NCBI RefSeq assembly: GCF_000772965.1
Contig: NZ_JPVQ01000004.1
Coordinates: forward strand, 1-64,000
Direction of reading: 5' to 3'
DNA: 64,000 nucleotides
From: Ureibacillus massiliensis 4400831 = CIP 108448 = CCUG 49529
Lineage (GTDB): Bacteria > Bacillota > Bacilli > Bacillales_A > Planococcaceae
The position numbers were made by a program, and so were the translations under genes. Positions 8,183 to 16,647 of the stretch are shown here, piece by piece (position 1 is the first letter of the stretch; each line of letters starts with the position of its first letter). Below the pieces are notes generated by a model, which saw only the letters and a program-made list of their open reading frames with translations, made no database searches and was not told the DNA's origin.

Positions 8183-9181
8183 ATGAGAGCGATGGTTATA
8201 GATAAATATGGGAAGGTCACAATGCGTTTAGCTGAAATTCTAACACCTGAAATAGGTGAGTATGAGGTGCTCGCAGAAATTCATGCAGCGAGTATTAATC
8301 CTATAGATTTTAAGATACGTGATGGAAAAGTGAAGTTGTTGCTTAAATATAAAATGCCTCTTATTCTTGGGAATGATTTTTCTGGTGTCGTATCAAAAGT
8401 TGGCGCAAAAGTAACTCGGTTTAAAGTTGGTGACGAAATATACGCACGTCCACGAAAGAATAAAATTGGTACTTTTGCTGAATATATTGCTGTTAATGAA
8501 GATGATATTGCCTTAAAGCCTAAAAATTTAACCTTTGAGGAAGCAGCATCGATTCCATTAGTTGGGTTAACTACATATCAAGCGTTTAAAGACATCTTAC
8601 AATTACAAAAAGGACAAAAGATATTAATTCAAGCTGGAGCTGGTGGTGTCGGTACTTTTGCAATTCAACTGGCAAAATTAATGGGGGCAACTGTTACAAC
8701 GACAGCAAGTGTTGCAGGTATGGAACTAGTAAAGTCTCTTGGTGCAGATGAAATGATTAATTACAAAACAGAAAAATTTGAAGATATATTAAAAAATTAT
8801 GATGCAGTATTTGATACAGTTGGGGGCGAAATACTAGAAAAATCTTTTAAAGTTGTCAAAAACGGAGGGAAAATTGTTTCCGTTTCGGGATTGCCGAATG
8901 CCCGCTTTGCAAAAGAATATGGTTCTGGATTTTTTAAAACATTGTTGTTTTCATTAGCAAGTAGTAAAATTACTGCACTTGAAAAAAAGCATAATGTCCA
9001 ATATACATTTTTGTTTATGGAGCCAAGTGGAGAACAATTAAGTAGTATTGCAAACTATATTGAATCAGGTAATATCAAACCTGTAATAGATAAAGTCTTT
9101 ACTTTTGATGATGCTCAAAAGGCGATGGAATATGTTGAGTCTGGCAGGGCTAAAGGGAAAGTAATATTAAAGCTTAAATGA
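8183..9181 (+). CDS. NADP-dependent quinone-oxidoreductase-like MDR enzyme
   Basis: 332 residues of the zinc-free medium-chain reductase family (quinone oxidoreductase type). An N-terminal GroES-like barrel carries AASINPIDFKIRDG. The Rossmann part carries AGAGGVGTFAIQLAK (about 150-164), and the end AMEYVESGRAKGKVILK is typical. Members reduce quinones or enone-type electrophiles with NADPH in the cytosol. The catalytic Cys/His zinc ligands are absent, as in the family. ATG 8183 has TTGGAGGA upstream; a TTG at 8168 overlaps that ribosome site and is rejected. Coupling with the ArsR gene suggests induction by an electrophile or quinone. Confidence 0.88.
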   Translation: MRAMVIDKYGKVTMRLAEILTPEIGEYEVLAEIHAASINPIDFKIRDGKVKLLLKYKMPLILGNDFSGVVSKVGAKVTRFKVGDEIYARPRKNKIGTFAEYIAVNEDDIALKPKNLTFEEAASIPLVGLTTYQAFKDILQLQKGQKILIQAGAGGVGTFAIQLAKLMGATVTTTASVAGMELVKSLGADEMINYKTEKFEDILKNYDAVFDTVGGEILEKSFKVVKNGGKIVSVSGLPNARFAKEYGSGFFKTLLFSLASSKITALEKKHNVQYTFLFMEPSGEQLSSIANYIESGNIKPVIDKVFTFDDAQKAMEYVESGRAKGKVILKLK

Positions 9182-9333
9182 CTTTGAATAGTCATTTAAG
9201 TTACAAAATAAAAGTAAGTAACTTTATTAAATAACATTTTTTGAATAGTTATATATTTGTATTACATTTAGGTGTATTTAATAATAAATGTATAATGTAT
9301 TTAAATAAACGGTGAAGTTAAAGGCGGGTTAAA

Positions 9334-9667
9334 ATGCCAAATCATGATGAAAGAACTAATAAACCTTTTAATGATGCAATGGAATATTTAAATAAATAGA
9401 GGGCTATCCGATTAGCAAAGGTGGAAACCTCCCATTACCGATAAAGATAATAGGCTATATTATGTTCGGTGGAATTTTCGGTGGAACAGCTCTATTAATT
9501 GTAATAAGTTTAATAATAAAGATTTTTAACTAACGAGCATTATAGCTAGTCCAATATTCGCTATTTTGTTTGCCTTTATACTTCCGTTAATTCCTCAAAT
9601 AACAAAAAAGGCTGGAAACAGTTCATATCCAACCTTAGTAATAATTCTACCTATGACTGTAGACTAA
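9334..9667 (+). pseudogene. Frameshifted small membrane-protein gene
   Basis: A ribosome site (AAAGGCGGG) leads into ATG 9334 (frame a, 21 codons, stop 9397). The sense then continues in frame b (9396-9533: GYPISKGGNLPLPIKIIG and a Gly-rich hydrophobic helix, ending ISLIIKIFN-stop) and again in frame c (about 9539-9667: ASPIFAILFAFILPLIP and a polar tail). Joined, these give a protein of about 110 residues with an N-terminal polar part and two membrane helices. Two shifts in so short a gene point to decay. Sequencing error or programmed slippage cannot be excluded. Confidence 0.45.
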
Positions 9668-9840
9668 GATTTGATGCTTTTTTCCATTGCATCTTCCCAG
9701 CTTGGAAAATAATACAATGCATTTTTCATTAACTCTGGATTTGACTTCTTTACCTGTTTCTTTCGTAGTGGCTGTCCTTCTTTTTTTACTAACTCAGCAA
9801 TTTTACTCACAACTTCTTCAACACTCATATTTGCTTCCAT
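9664..9840 (-). CDS. Small HNH-associated-repeat-like protein
   Basis: 58 residues from the ATG at 9840, which follows AGGGAGGATTGCAA. The frame is open upstream to 9882 without a ribosome site. The C-terminal part, EGQPLRKKQVKKSNPELM followed by KNALYYFPSWEDAMEKS, fits the short homing-endonuclease-associated repeat (G-x-P-L..K..P.L...A...F.SW..A), which in other proteins binds DNA in several copies. Here a single copy stands alone after a helical N-terminus, with no nuclease nearby. It may be a small DNA-associated protein; function unknown. Confidence 0.6.
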   Translation of the reverse strand: MEANMSVEEVVSKIAELVKKEGQPLRKKQVKKSNPELMKNALYYFPSWEDAMEKSIKS

Positions 9841-10216
9841 TTGCAATCCTCCCTTTTCGTTTTCAGTATTATTTTTTCCCAATTAATAAAAAAAGATACA
9901 ATTCTGCTTCAATTAAATAAAAAGAAATATAATGGAATATAAAAGTTTTGTAATTCATAGAGAAGAACTGATGAAGTCAAATGGTAAAAGAAGCGTGTAA
10001 TAAATTTTAGTGAAATAAGTACCACCACAAACATTAGGGACTATAATAAAGTTTTCACATATTCGTTTTCATTTCGTTTTAATTTTCATATTTTTATATT
10101 TACTGTTAAAATGAAACTGTAATATATTTTCCTTAATAGTTAAAAAATTACATATTATTTTAAACTAGCATATTGAAAGAGCGTAAATATAGAAAAATAG
10201 GTGAGGGGATTGACGG
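9841..10216. other. AT-rich intergenic stretch
   Basis: About 375 bp with T-rich runs (10070-10110). It must hold the promoters for the small minus-strand gene and for the plus-strand gene at 10217. No clear -35/-10 pair, repeat or coding frame could be assigned. Confidence 0.4.
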
Positions 10217-10492
10217 ATGAATAAGAATTTTGTATCACTAGCTCTTGTTTTTTTTGGAATCTGTTTTGTTTTCGGTTCGTTTTATATTTCTGAAGCTTTA
10301 ACAAAAATTTCATATAATTTACAATCAGATACCATTTCTTATACAGAAAACCCCAATGACTGGGAACTTATAGTGGTTAATGAAAGAGACTTAATTTTAT
10401 TTAATTCGGAAAACGGGCAATACTGGATTAAAGATATAGAAAAAAATGGAGCATCAATAGATTGGGAAAAAGGGATCTTACCAGAATTTTGA
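10217..10492 (+). CDS. Small hypothetical membrane protein
   Basis: 91 residues, family unknown. Residues 4-26 form one hydrophobic helix, followed by a polar, probably extracytoplasmic domain with WELIVVNERDLILFN and QYWIKDI strands. The ribosome site GTGAGGGG is good and a terminator follows directly, so it looks like a complete monocistronic gene. Confidence 0.6.
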   Translation: MNKNFVSLALVFFGICFVFGSFYISEALTKISYNLQSDTISYTENPNDWELIVVNERDLILFNSENGQYWIKDIEKNGASIDWEKGILPEF

Positions 10493-10965
10493 GCAAAATT
10501 ATAAACTTAATGTTCAGACGTATTTCTATCAATTAGAAATGTGTCTTTTTTTCATTCAAGTACAAGTTGGTTAATAAAGTAATCTTTAACATCGCATTTG
10601 TAAGAGCTTTCATAGATTAATTGCCCCTATCTACTAGAATCCAACGTTCACCAATAACAGTCTATTCGAATGTAATTTGTAATATAATCCACGAAATTTA
10701 TAAACTCTTCCACCTACTTTCATTTCAATTTTCTAACTGCTTTAAAGCACTGGATACTTTGAATAACTCGATTCTGAATGTATTAGAAGCTTCATTTGAA
10801 TAATTTAATGTGAAGTGAAGTTAGTAAATTAGTAGATGAAGCATAAATTTAAAATTAGATTAATACTTTAGAAGAAAAAGAACTATTAATAAATACTATG
10901 TCTTTGGATTATCTCTTTTTTACACATTGTTTTGAAAATGTAGAGAAAGTACAAGGGGGAAATAT
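10493..10965. other. Intergenic stretch before the Fe-ADH operon
   Basis: It holds a terminator (10516-10552) and a short dyad ACATT-N8-AATGT at 10923-10940, close to the start of the dehydrogenase operon. A 60-codon open frame at 10621-10803 starts with TTG, lacks a ribosome site and has no protein-like features, so it is not called. Confidence 0.45.
10516..10552 (+). terminator. Intrinsic terminator
   Basis: AGACGTATTTCTA pairs with TAGAAATGTGTCT over 11 of 13 positions with a 5-base loop, followed by a run of T. Confidence 0.75.
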
Positions 10966-12168
10966 ATGAAATCATATTCGGAGTTTTCTATACCGAATTC
11001 CGTTTTTTATGGGAAAAATGCTTTATCCCAGCTAGGGGAACAAGTGAAAGCTTATGGAAAGAAAGTACTTTTAATTAGTGATCGTATTATCGAAAAAATA
11101 GGCCATGTAAAAACATGCCAGAACATTTTAAAGGAGATTGAGGTATCTTACGTTTCATATCTAGATGTTAATACTGAGCCGACAGATTTACATGTCGACC
11201 GTGCACTTCAACTTTGTTTAGCAGAACAATGTGACGTGATTGTTGCTATAGGTGGAGGTAGTTGTATTGATGCTGCTAAAGCAGTTGCAGTGTTAACAAC
11301 AAATGGAGGTTATATTGGGGATTATATAGGGGGGAAATCTCCAATTAAACAGAGACCTATTCCACTTATTGCGATTCCAACAACTGCTGGCACTGGCTCT
11401 GAAGTCACAAACGTTACAGTCATTACAAATACGAGTGAAGATATAAAAATGATGATTAAACATTCAGCATTTTTACCAAAAGTAGCAATCGTGGATCCGA
11501 TGCTTACGACATCTTCTCCACCGACTGTTACGGCAGCAACTGGAGTTGATGCACTTTGCCATGCAATAGAAGCCTATATCTCACGTCGTGCACAACCGCT
11601 AACAGATACGCTTGCTCTTTCTGCGATAGAAGCAATTTTAAGTAATTTAAAGGTAGCCTATGATGACGGGGAAAATACTGACGCAAGAGAAAAAATGGCA
11701 ATTGCTTCTATGCAGGCGGGTATCGCATTTAGTAATGCTTCCGTCACACTTGTTCATGGAATGTCACGTCCGATAGGGGCATTGTTCCATGTACCACACG
11801 GTGTTTCAAATGCGATGTTGCTTCCTGGAGTGCTTGAATATACGAAGGATTCAGCTATTGAGAAATTAGCATCAATCGGACGGATAATCTCTCCAGAATC
11901 AACAACATTAACGGATACAGAATTAGCTGATCTTACGATTAATAAAATCAAACAGCTTTGTAGTGACTTAAATATCCCTAATTTAAAAACATGGGGAATT
12001 GATGAACAAAAATTTCAACAAGTGCTCGATAAAATGGCAACGGATGCAATTGCAAGTGGTAGCCCAGCAAACAATCCGAAAGTGCCAACGAAGCAAGAAA
12101 TTATTGACCTATACAACTACTGTTATCACTATAATTTTTCAGGAAAACCAAACACGCTTACTTCTTGA
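10966..12168 (+). CDS. Iron-containing alcohol dehydrogenase
   Basis: 400 residues of the group III (iron-type) dehydrogenases. The NAD-binding signature is GGGSCIDAAKA (about 97-107), followed by TTAGTGSEVTNVTV. The metal ligands are the expected Asp and His in TGVDALCHAIEAY and two His in HGMSRPIGALFHVPHG. It oxidises or reduces a primary alcohol/hydroxyacid-aldehyde pair with NAD(P) in the cytosol. An aldehyde dehydrogenase of the methylmalonate-semialdehyde type starts 35 bp downstream. The inferred role is converting a hydroxyacid such as 3-hydroxypropionate or 3-hydroxyisobutyrate to its semialdehyde for that partner; the true substrate is not shown by sequence. RBS CAAGGGGG. Confidence 0.9.
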   Translation: MKSYSEFSIPNSVFYGKNALSQLGEQVKAYGKKVLLISDRIIEKIGHVKTCQNILKEIEVSYVSYLDVNTEPTDLHVDRALQLCLAEQCDVIVAIGGGSCIDAAKAVAVLTTNGGYIGDYIGGKSPIKQRPIPLIAIPTTAGTGSEVTNVTVITNTSEDIKMMIKHSAFLPKVAIVDPMLTTSSPPTVTAATGVDALCHAIEAYISRRAQPLTDTLALSAIEAILSNLKVAYDDGENTDAREKMAIASMQAGIAFSNASVTLVHGMSRPIGALFHVPHGVSNAMLLPGVLEYTKDSAIEKLASIGRIISPESTTLTDTELADLTINKIKQLCSDLNIPNLKTWGIDEQKFQQVLDKMATDAIASGSPANNPKVPTKQEIIDLYNYCYHYNFSGKPNTLTS

Positions 12169-12203
12169 TGACCTACCATATTAATTAAAAAGGAGAATGT
12201 AAA

Positions 12204-13664
12204 ATGACAAGCACAACGAATACAAACGTAATGAAAAACTATATTGCTGGAGAATGGGTGGAATCATCTACAAGTCGTACAGAGCCAGTCTATAACCCTG
12301 CAACGGGAGAAGTCATTGCAGAAGTACCTCTATCAACAAAAGAAGATGTTGATAGAGCTGTCCAAGCGGCGAATGAAGCATTTAAAGGCTGGTCCAAAAC
12401 ACCAGTCCCACAACGTGCTCGTATCCTGTTTAAATATCAACAATTATTAGTAGATAATTGGGATGAACTCGCAAAATTAGTGACGATTGAAAACGGGAAA
12501 AACTTTAACGAAGCATACGGGGAAGTACAGCGCGGAATCGAATGCGTTGAATTTGCAGCAGGTGCTCCGACGTTAATGATGGGTAAACAACTTCCCGACA
12601 TTGCTACAGGAATAGAATCTGGCATGTATCGTTATCCAATTGGTGTTATTGGGGGTATTACGCCTTTCAATTTCCCAATGATGGTGCCTTGCTGGATGTT
12701 CCCGCTTGCCATTAGTTGTGGTAACACATTTGTTCTGAAACCATCTGAACGTACGCCACTTTTAGCTGCGAGATTAGTAGAATTATTTGAAAAGGCTGGA
12801 TTGCCAAAGGGAGTATTAAATATCGTCAACGGTGCGCACGATGTTGTAAACGGTCTTTTAGAACACAAACTTGTGAAAGCTATATCCTTTGTCGGTTCTC
12901 AGCCAGTAGCTGAGTACGTGTACAAAAAAGGAACTGAAAATTTAAAACGCGTTCAAGCTTTAGCTGGTGCAAAAAACCACTCAATAGTATTAAATGACGC
13001 AGATTTAGACAACGCAACAAAACAAATTATCGGGGCGGCTTTTGGTTCAGCTGGTGAACGTTGTATGGCAGCCTCAGTAGTGACTGTACAAGAAGAAATT
13101 GCAGATGAATTGATTGAGCGCTTAGTCGATGAAGCAAATAACATCGTCATTGGAAACGGATTAGAAGAGAACGTATTTTTAGGTCCTGTCATTCGTGAAA
13201 GTAACAAAGTACGTACACTTCGATACATCGAATTAGGTGTGGAAGAGGGAGCACATTTAGTTCGTGATGGGCGTAAAGACGAACAGGTAAATGGAAATGG
13301 CTACTTTGTAGGGCCAACAATTTTTGACAATGTCACGCAAGAGATGAAAATTTGGCAAGATGAAATTTTCGCGCCAGTACTTTCCATTATCCGTGTAAAA
13401 ACTTTAGCTGAAGCAATCGATATAGCAAATAGTTCTCGCTTCGCAAATGGGGCTTGCATATACACAGATAGTAGTGCTAGTGTGCGTGAATTCCGTGAAA
13501 ATATCGAGTCTGGTATGTTAGGAGTTAACATAGGTGTACCAGCACCAATGGCGTTCTTCCCATTCTCAGGCTGGAAAGACTCTTTCTACGGTGATCTTCA
13601 TGCAAATGGGACAGATGGGATTGAATTTTATACAAGAAAGAAAATGGTAACAGCTCGTTATTAA
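12204..13664 (+). CDS. mmsA: CoA-acylating methylmalonate-semialdehyde dehydrogenase
   Basis: 486 residues, full length for MmsA/IolA. Family-specific stretches are [20 protein letters not shown] (about 147-166) and [10 protein letters not shown] with catalytic Cys 287. The general-base Glu of ordinary aldehyde dehydrogenases is replaced in ALAGAKNH, which is characteristic of the CoA-dependent branch (established). It converts methylmalonate or malonate semialdehyde to propionyl-CoA or acetyl-CoA with CO2 release. It is the second gene of an operon with the iron alcohol dehydrogenase. There is no inositol or valine catabolic gene nearby, so the pathway context is restricted to the pair. AAAGGAG precedes the start and a strong terminator follows. 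Confidence 0.92.
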   Translation: MTSTTNTNVMKNYIAGEWVESSTSRTEPVYNPATGEVIAEVPLSTKEDVDRAVQAANEAFKGWSKTPVPQRARILFKYQQLLVDNWDELAKLVTIENGKNFNEAYGEVQRGIECVEFAAGAPTLMMGKQLPDIATGIESGMYRYPIGVIGGITPFNFPMMVPCWMFPLAISCGNTFVLKPSERTPLLAARLVELFEKAGLPKGVLNIVNGAHDVVNGLLEHKLVKAISFVGSQPVAEYVYKKGTENLKRVQALAGAKNHSIVLNDADLDNATKQIIGAAFGSAGERCMAASVVTVQEEIADELIERLVDEANNIVIGNGLEENVFLGPVIRESNKVRTLRYIELGVEEGAHLVRDGRKDEQVNGNGYFVGPTIFDNVTQEMKIWQDEIFAPVLSIIRVKTLAEAIDIANSSRFANGACIYTDSSASVREFRENIESGMLGVNIGVPAPMAFFPFSGWKDSFYGDLHANGTDGIEFYTRKKMVTARY

Positions 13665-13739
13665 GTATGTATTTTCGGAAGTAACTCAAAAGCCATAAAT
13701 TCATAAATTATAAGTTCAATATAATAAAAATTGCGCAGA

Positions 13740-13772
13740 GAAAAGAGTAAACAGGTATTACTCTTTTCTTTG
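13740..13772 (+). terminator. Intrinsic terminator of the Fe-ADH/mmsA operon
   Basis: GAAAAGAGTAA (13740-13750) pairs perfectly with TTACTCTTTTC (13758-13768), followed by T-rich sequence. Confidence 0.8.
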
Positions 13773-13963
13773 TCTTTTATCTTAAATTAACTATTGACCA
13801 TTTGTGCGACATACCACTTTCACGAATAAATCCTTAATCAAATGAAGGATTACAAAAAATATGGTCACTTGAATGCCATTTAATGATTACATAGTTGAAG
13901 AGTTATAAAATTCATATTGTAAAAAATCTATTTATGGGAAAATGATTATAGAAGATTACAAGT

Positions 13964-13990
13964 AAAGCATCTTTAATGGATGCTTTTTTA
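13964..13990 (+). terminator. Orphan intrinsic terminator
   Basis: AAAGCATC (13964-13971) pairs with GATGCTTT (13979-13986), followed by T residues. It lies almost 300 bp after mmsA, beyond that operon's own terminator. Confidence 0.6.
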
Positions 13991-14060
13991 TATGTTTTAG
14001 ATAAATCATTCCTAATATAGTTGCTAAAAAGAATATCCTTGTAAATTATTTTTTTAAAAT

Positions 14061-14087
14061 TGAACCTATTATAATTTGGTAATCGTC
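14061..14087 (+). promoter_or_regulatory. ECF-type promoter (probable autoregulation)
   Basis: TGAACC (14061-14066), a 17-bp spacer and CGTC (14084-14087) resemble the TGAAC/CGTC core of extracytoplasmic-function sigma promoters. It lies 43 bp upstream of the ECF sigma gene. Self-transcription by an ECF sigma is common (established); the match here is inference. Confidence 0.55.
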
Positions 14088-14129
14088 TAATAGCAGAATT
14101 TGAAGTAGGTTGAAAGAGAGGGTAGCAGA

Positions 14130-14657
14130 ATGGACAAGTCAGAAAAGGATTACATATTAGAAATAATAATGATTGAATACGGTAATGAGTTGGTACGATT
14201 GGCATTTTCTTATGTGAAAGATGCGGAGATTGCAAAAGATATGGTACAGAATACGTTTATCAAATGCTACAAAAGCCTTGATTCGTTTCGTTATGACGCA
14301 CAGATTAAAACATGGCTCTATCGTATCACCATTAACGAATGTAAAGATTATTTAAAAAGTTGGAATTACAAAATGGTTCAAGTAAAAAGTTTTATCAATG
14401 AAACGGCAAAATCAGTATTTCCATCCGTAGAGAAATCCATTATTGATCAATACAATAACGAACAAATGAATGAGACGATTATTTCTCTTCCGAAAAAGTA
14501 TAGAGAAGTAGTTTATCTATACTACCATGATTCATTAAAAACAGATGAAATTGCTGATATTTTAGATATTCCAGTTAATACAGTGAAAACACGATTAAGA
14601 AGAGCAAAACAAAGATTAGAGTCGATGTTAAAGGAGGCTGAACTTAGTGAAAGATAA
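14130..14657 (+). CDS. ECF-type RNA polymerase sigma factor
   Basis: 175 residues with the two ECF domains. Sigma region 2 spans about residues 20-85 (LVRLAFSYVKDAEIAKDMVQ with the KTWLYRITINECKDYL end). Region 4 spans about 115-165 (LPKKYREVVYLYYHDSLKTD then an HTH ending NTVKTRLRRAKQRL). The small size and absence of region 3 are typical. It directs RNA polymerase to stress promoters, usually after release from a membrane anti-sigma. Its stop overlaps the next gene by 11 bp, which indicates translational coupling to that partner. GAGAGGG precedes the start, and an ECF-like promoter lies just upstream. Confidence 0.92.
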   Translation: MDKSEKDYILEIIMIEYGNELVRLAFSYVKDAEIAKDMVQNTFIKCYKSLDSFRYDAQIKTWLYRITINECKDYLKSWNYKMVQVKSFINETAKSVFPSVEKSIIDQYNNEQMNETIISLPKKYREVVYLYYHDSLKTDEIADILDIPVNTVKTRLRRAKQRLESMLKEAELSER

Positions 14658-15669
14658 AAGTTTGAAAAACACATTTAGCCATATGTCCAATCAGGAACTA
14701 ACATTTACGAAAGAAGATCGCAATGAGGTGTTCGAACAACTTCATAAAATGGAATCGAATAATAATCAAAAGAAATCTTTAATATCAATTTCGAAAAAGC
14801 TCGCTCCATTGACAGTTTCATTGTTAGCAGTAGGCTTGTGTTTATTTTTCTTTATGCCAACGATCCTTCAAGGGAACGTTAATAATGAAATATTCGAAAG
14901 TAATGGAAATAACGGTACTGATTCAAATGGAGTAGTAGCACAAATAGATAAAGATTTTACCGCATTATTTACGTTAAAGGATGAGAATAATAGAACACCT
15001 ATCAATCTTTTGCTTACTTATAGTAAAGAAAAAAATATAATGAAAGTTGTTTCTATCCCTCGTGATACTTATGCTCCTATATTGGAAAATGATGATGGAA
15101 CTACTTCATATGATAAATTGACGCATGCTTATGCTTATGGTTCAGGAGAAGCTGAAGATATAAGAACAACAGTATCTAAGCTATTTAATTTAACAATTGA
15201 TTATTATGCTGTAATGGATTTAGAAACTTTTTCATCAATGATTGATTCAGTGAATGGGATAGACTACGACTTGGAAGAAGATGTTCAAGTACGAGCTATC
15301 TCTCAAGTGGCATTTGAATTCGAAAAGGGCACTAATCGTTTGAATGGAGAAGAGGTTGTAGCATTACTAATGGAAGCGACAGTAGGAAGAAGAAGCTTGG
15401 ATGAAGAAGACCAACTAAACCTCATTAATGCAGTTATACATCAAACGATAAAGGTATTACCGCAAACACAATTAAAACAATTTACTACTAATATAGAAGG
15501 CAATATTCCATTTGAACAATTGCTTGAAAATAAAATGAAATTCCCTTTAATACAAGTAGTATCACTAATCGATGGAATGACGGATACGCAGATAAATGGA
15601 GCTTACTTTATTAAATTTGAAAAAGATTTTTTAAACTCAGTTTCAGAAGAGTTAACGACATTTAACTAA
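14647..15669 (+). CDS. Membrane LCP-domain protein, probable anti-sigma partner
   Basis: 340 residues starting at a GTG after AAAGGAGG. There is a 50-residue cytosolic N-terminus, one membrane helix (about 52-73) and an outer LytR-CpsA-Psr-like domain (about 100-300) with SIPRDTYAPI, DKLTHAYAYG and the IDYYAVMDLETFSSMIDSVNG core. LCP enzymes move wall polymers onto peptidoglycan. Here the usual second arginine motif (YSRMR..DFGRxxRQ) is degraded to LLMEATVGRRSLDEEDQLNL, so catalysis is doubtful. Coupling to the ECF sigma and the cytosolic N-terminus suggest an anti-sigma that senses the wall or its lipid-linked precursors (inference). Confidence 0.8.
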   Translation: MKDKSLKNTFSHMSNQELTFTKEDRNEVFEQLHKMESNNNQKKSLISISKKLAPLTVSLLAVGLCLFFFMPTILQGNVNNEIFESNGNNGTDSNGVVAQIDKDFTALFTLKDENNRTPINLLLTYSKEKNIMKVVSIPRDTYAPILENDDGTTSYDKLTHAYAYGSGEAEDIRTTVSKLFNLTIDYYAVMDLETFSSMIDSVNGIDYDLEEDVQVRAISQVAFEFEKGTNRLNGEEVVALLMEATVGRRSLDEEDQLNLINAVIHQTIKVLPQTQLKQFTTNIEGNIPFEQLLENKMKFPLIQVVSLIDGMTDTQINGAYFIKFEKDFLNSVSEELTTFN

Positions 15670-15692
15670 ATGGGAATTAAAATAGCCTTCCT

Positions 15693-15726
15693 AAAACCAC
15701 TAAACTAAATAGTGGTTTTATTTTTT
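15693..15726 (+). terminator. Intrinsic terminator of the sigma operon
   Basis: AAAACCACTA (15693-15702) pairs perfectly with TAGTGGTTTT (15710-15719), followed by ATTTTTT. Confidence 0.8.
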
Positions 15727-15819
15727 ACTATCATCATTTGTATATAAATTGGTAAAATTATACTATTCCGACTTGGTATTTTATATGTTGTAGTTAAATT
15801 AGAGATTTGAATTCTTAAA

Positions 15820-16323
15820 ATGTTCGTATTGTTAATGTCTGTTTTATTAACGTTATTTGGGTGTTCCAAGTTAGATGAAAGTGTAGAGACAGAAATATAT
15901 ACCGGAAAAGCACTGCATATTGGAATTATTGGTGAAGTACCAAGGATTAGAGAAGATAACATTAAGTTTACAAAAATAGATTTTAATATTTTGCAAGATA
16001 TAGATAACTTATCAAATTTTGATGCGATTTTTATTGCCACGGAATATTTAAAAGAAGCAGGCAAACCACAATATACAAGTGTATATAACGGCAGTCACAC
16101 ACCCTTCTTATTTATCGGAACAGGTTCGTATGTTCCGTTTGCATATGAAGATATTGATTTCGATGACTCCTTAGATTCAGAATTATCCTATGCAGTTCTT
16201 TATGATAAAGATAGTGAACATTATTGGGAATATGGTTTATATAATGATGAATTAAATGAGAAAAATATTCGAAGTACATATTCGGAAATTTTTAGAACAG
16301 TGGAAGAAATCTCAAATAATTAA
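15820..16323 (+). CDS. Putative lipoprotein of unknown function
   Basis: 167 residues. The N-terminus (MFVLLMSVLLTLFGCSKLDE) has a hydrophobic run and a lipobox-like LFGC. It lacks the usual early Lys/Arg, and no good ribosome site precedes ATG 15820, so the true start may be a non-ATG codon upstream. The mature part has an alternating fold (HIGIIGEVP, FDAIFIATEYLKEAG, TPFLFIGTG) like small Bacillus lipoproteins of unknown role. It is separated from the sigma operon by a terminator and followed by another. Confidence 0.6.
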   Translation: MFVLLMSVLLTLFGCSKLDESVETEIYTGKALHIGIIGEVPRIREDNIKFTKIDFNILQDIDNLSNFDAIFIATEYLKEAGKPQYTSVYNGSHTPFLFIGTGSYVPFAYEDIDFDDSLDSELSYAVLYDKDSEHYWEYGLYNDELNEKNIRSTYSEIFRTVEEISNN

Positions 16324-16433
16324 ATAAATCATAAAGCGAATAAAAGACTAAGAGTTTCCTTTTCAAATTAAAAGCAGTTCCAATTACCAACTTTTTAGAT
16401 AGTCACAGTGATTTTTGAAAAAAGATTATAAAG

Positions 16434-16463
16434 ACTCGATCCGAAACTGGATCGAGTTTTTTT
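16434..16463 (+). terminator. Intrinsic terminator
   Basis: ACTCGATCC (16434-16442) pairs perfectly with GGATCGAGT (16449-16457), followed by seven T. Confidence 0.85.
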
Positions 16464-16561
16464 GAATCCATTAATCGAAGCCTTCGTTTATTTATCTTAG
16501 TTAAAAGCAGTCTAAATACCTCAATTAATTTATTGAATTTAAATGAAAATATTTATTTAGG

Positions 16562-16616
16562 TTGAAATTGATAATCATTTTCACCTATAATCAGATTAGT
16601 TGAGAATTATTATCAG
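16562..16616 (+). promoter_or_regulatory. Promoter with Fur boxes
   Basis: TTGAAA (16562-16567) and TATAAT (16586-16591) are 18 bp apart. Between and overlapping them, GAAATTGATAATCATTTTC (16564-16582) matches the 19-bp Fur consensus at 16 positions. A second, weaker 7-1-7 site, TGAGAATTATTATCA, lies at about 16601-16615. Iron-loaded Fur binding here would block the polymerase. Confidence 0.85.
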
Positions 16617-16647
16617 TGGTTTTGAGGATAATTTTAAGGAGGATTAC

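Larger units (their letters stand above)
13665..14129. other. Intergenic stretch between mmsA and the ECF sigma gene
   Basis: It contains two terminator hairpins (13740-13772, 13964-13990), a small dyad AATCCTT/AAGGATT at about 13828-13850 and the ECF-type promoter at 14061. No protein gene is supported. The second terminator has no obvious gene in front of it, so a short RNA between about 13790 and 13990 is possible but unproven. Confidence 0.45.

Noticed and set aside
9173-9200. Terminator at the end of the quinone-oxidoreductase-like gene
   Set aside because: CTTAAATGACT/AGTCATTTAAG is a perfect stem, but it overlaps the stop codon and lacks a U-run; termination there is uncertain.
10621-10803. 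60-codon frame before the Fe-ADH operon
   Set aside because: TTG start, no ribosome site, composition like the surrounding intergenic DNA.
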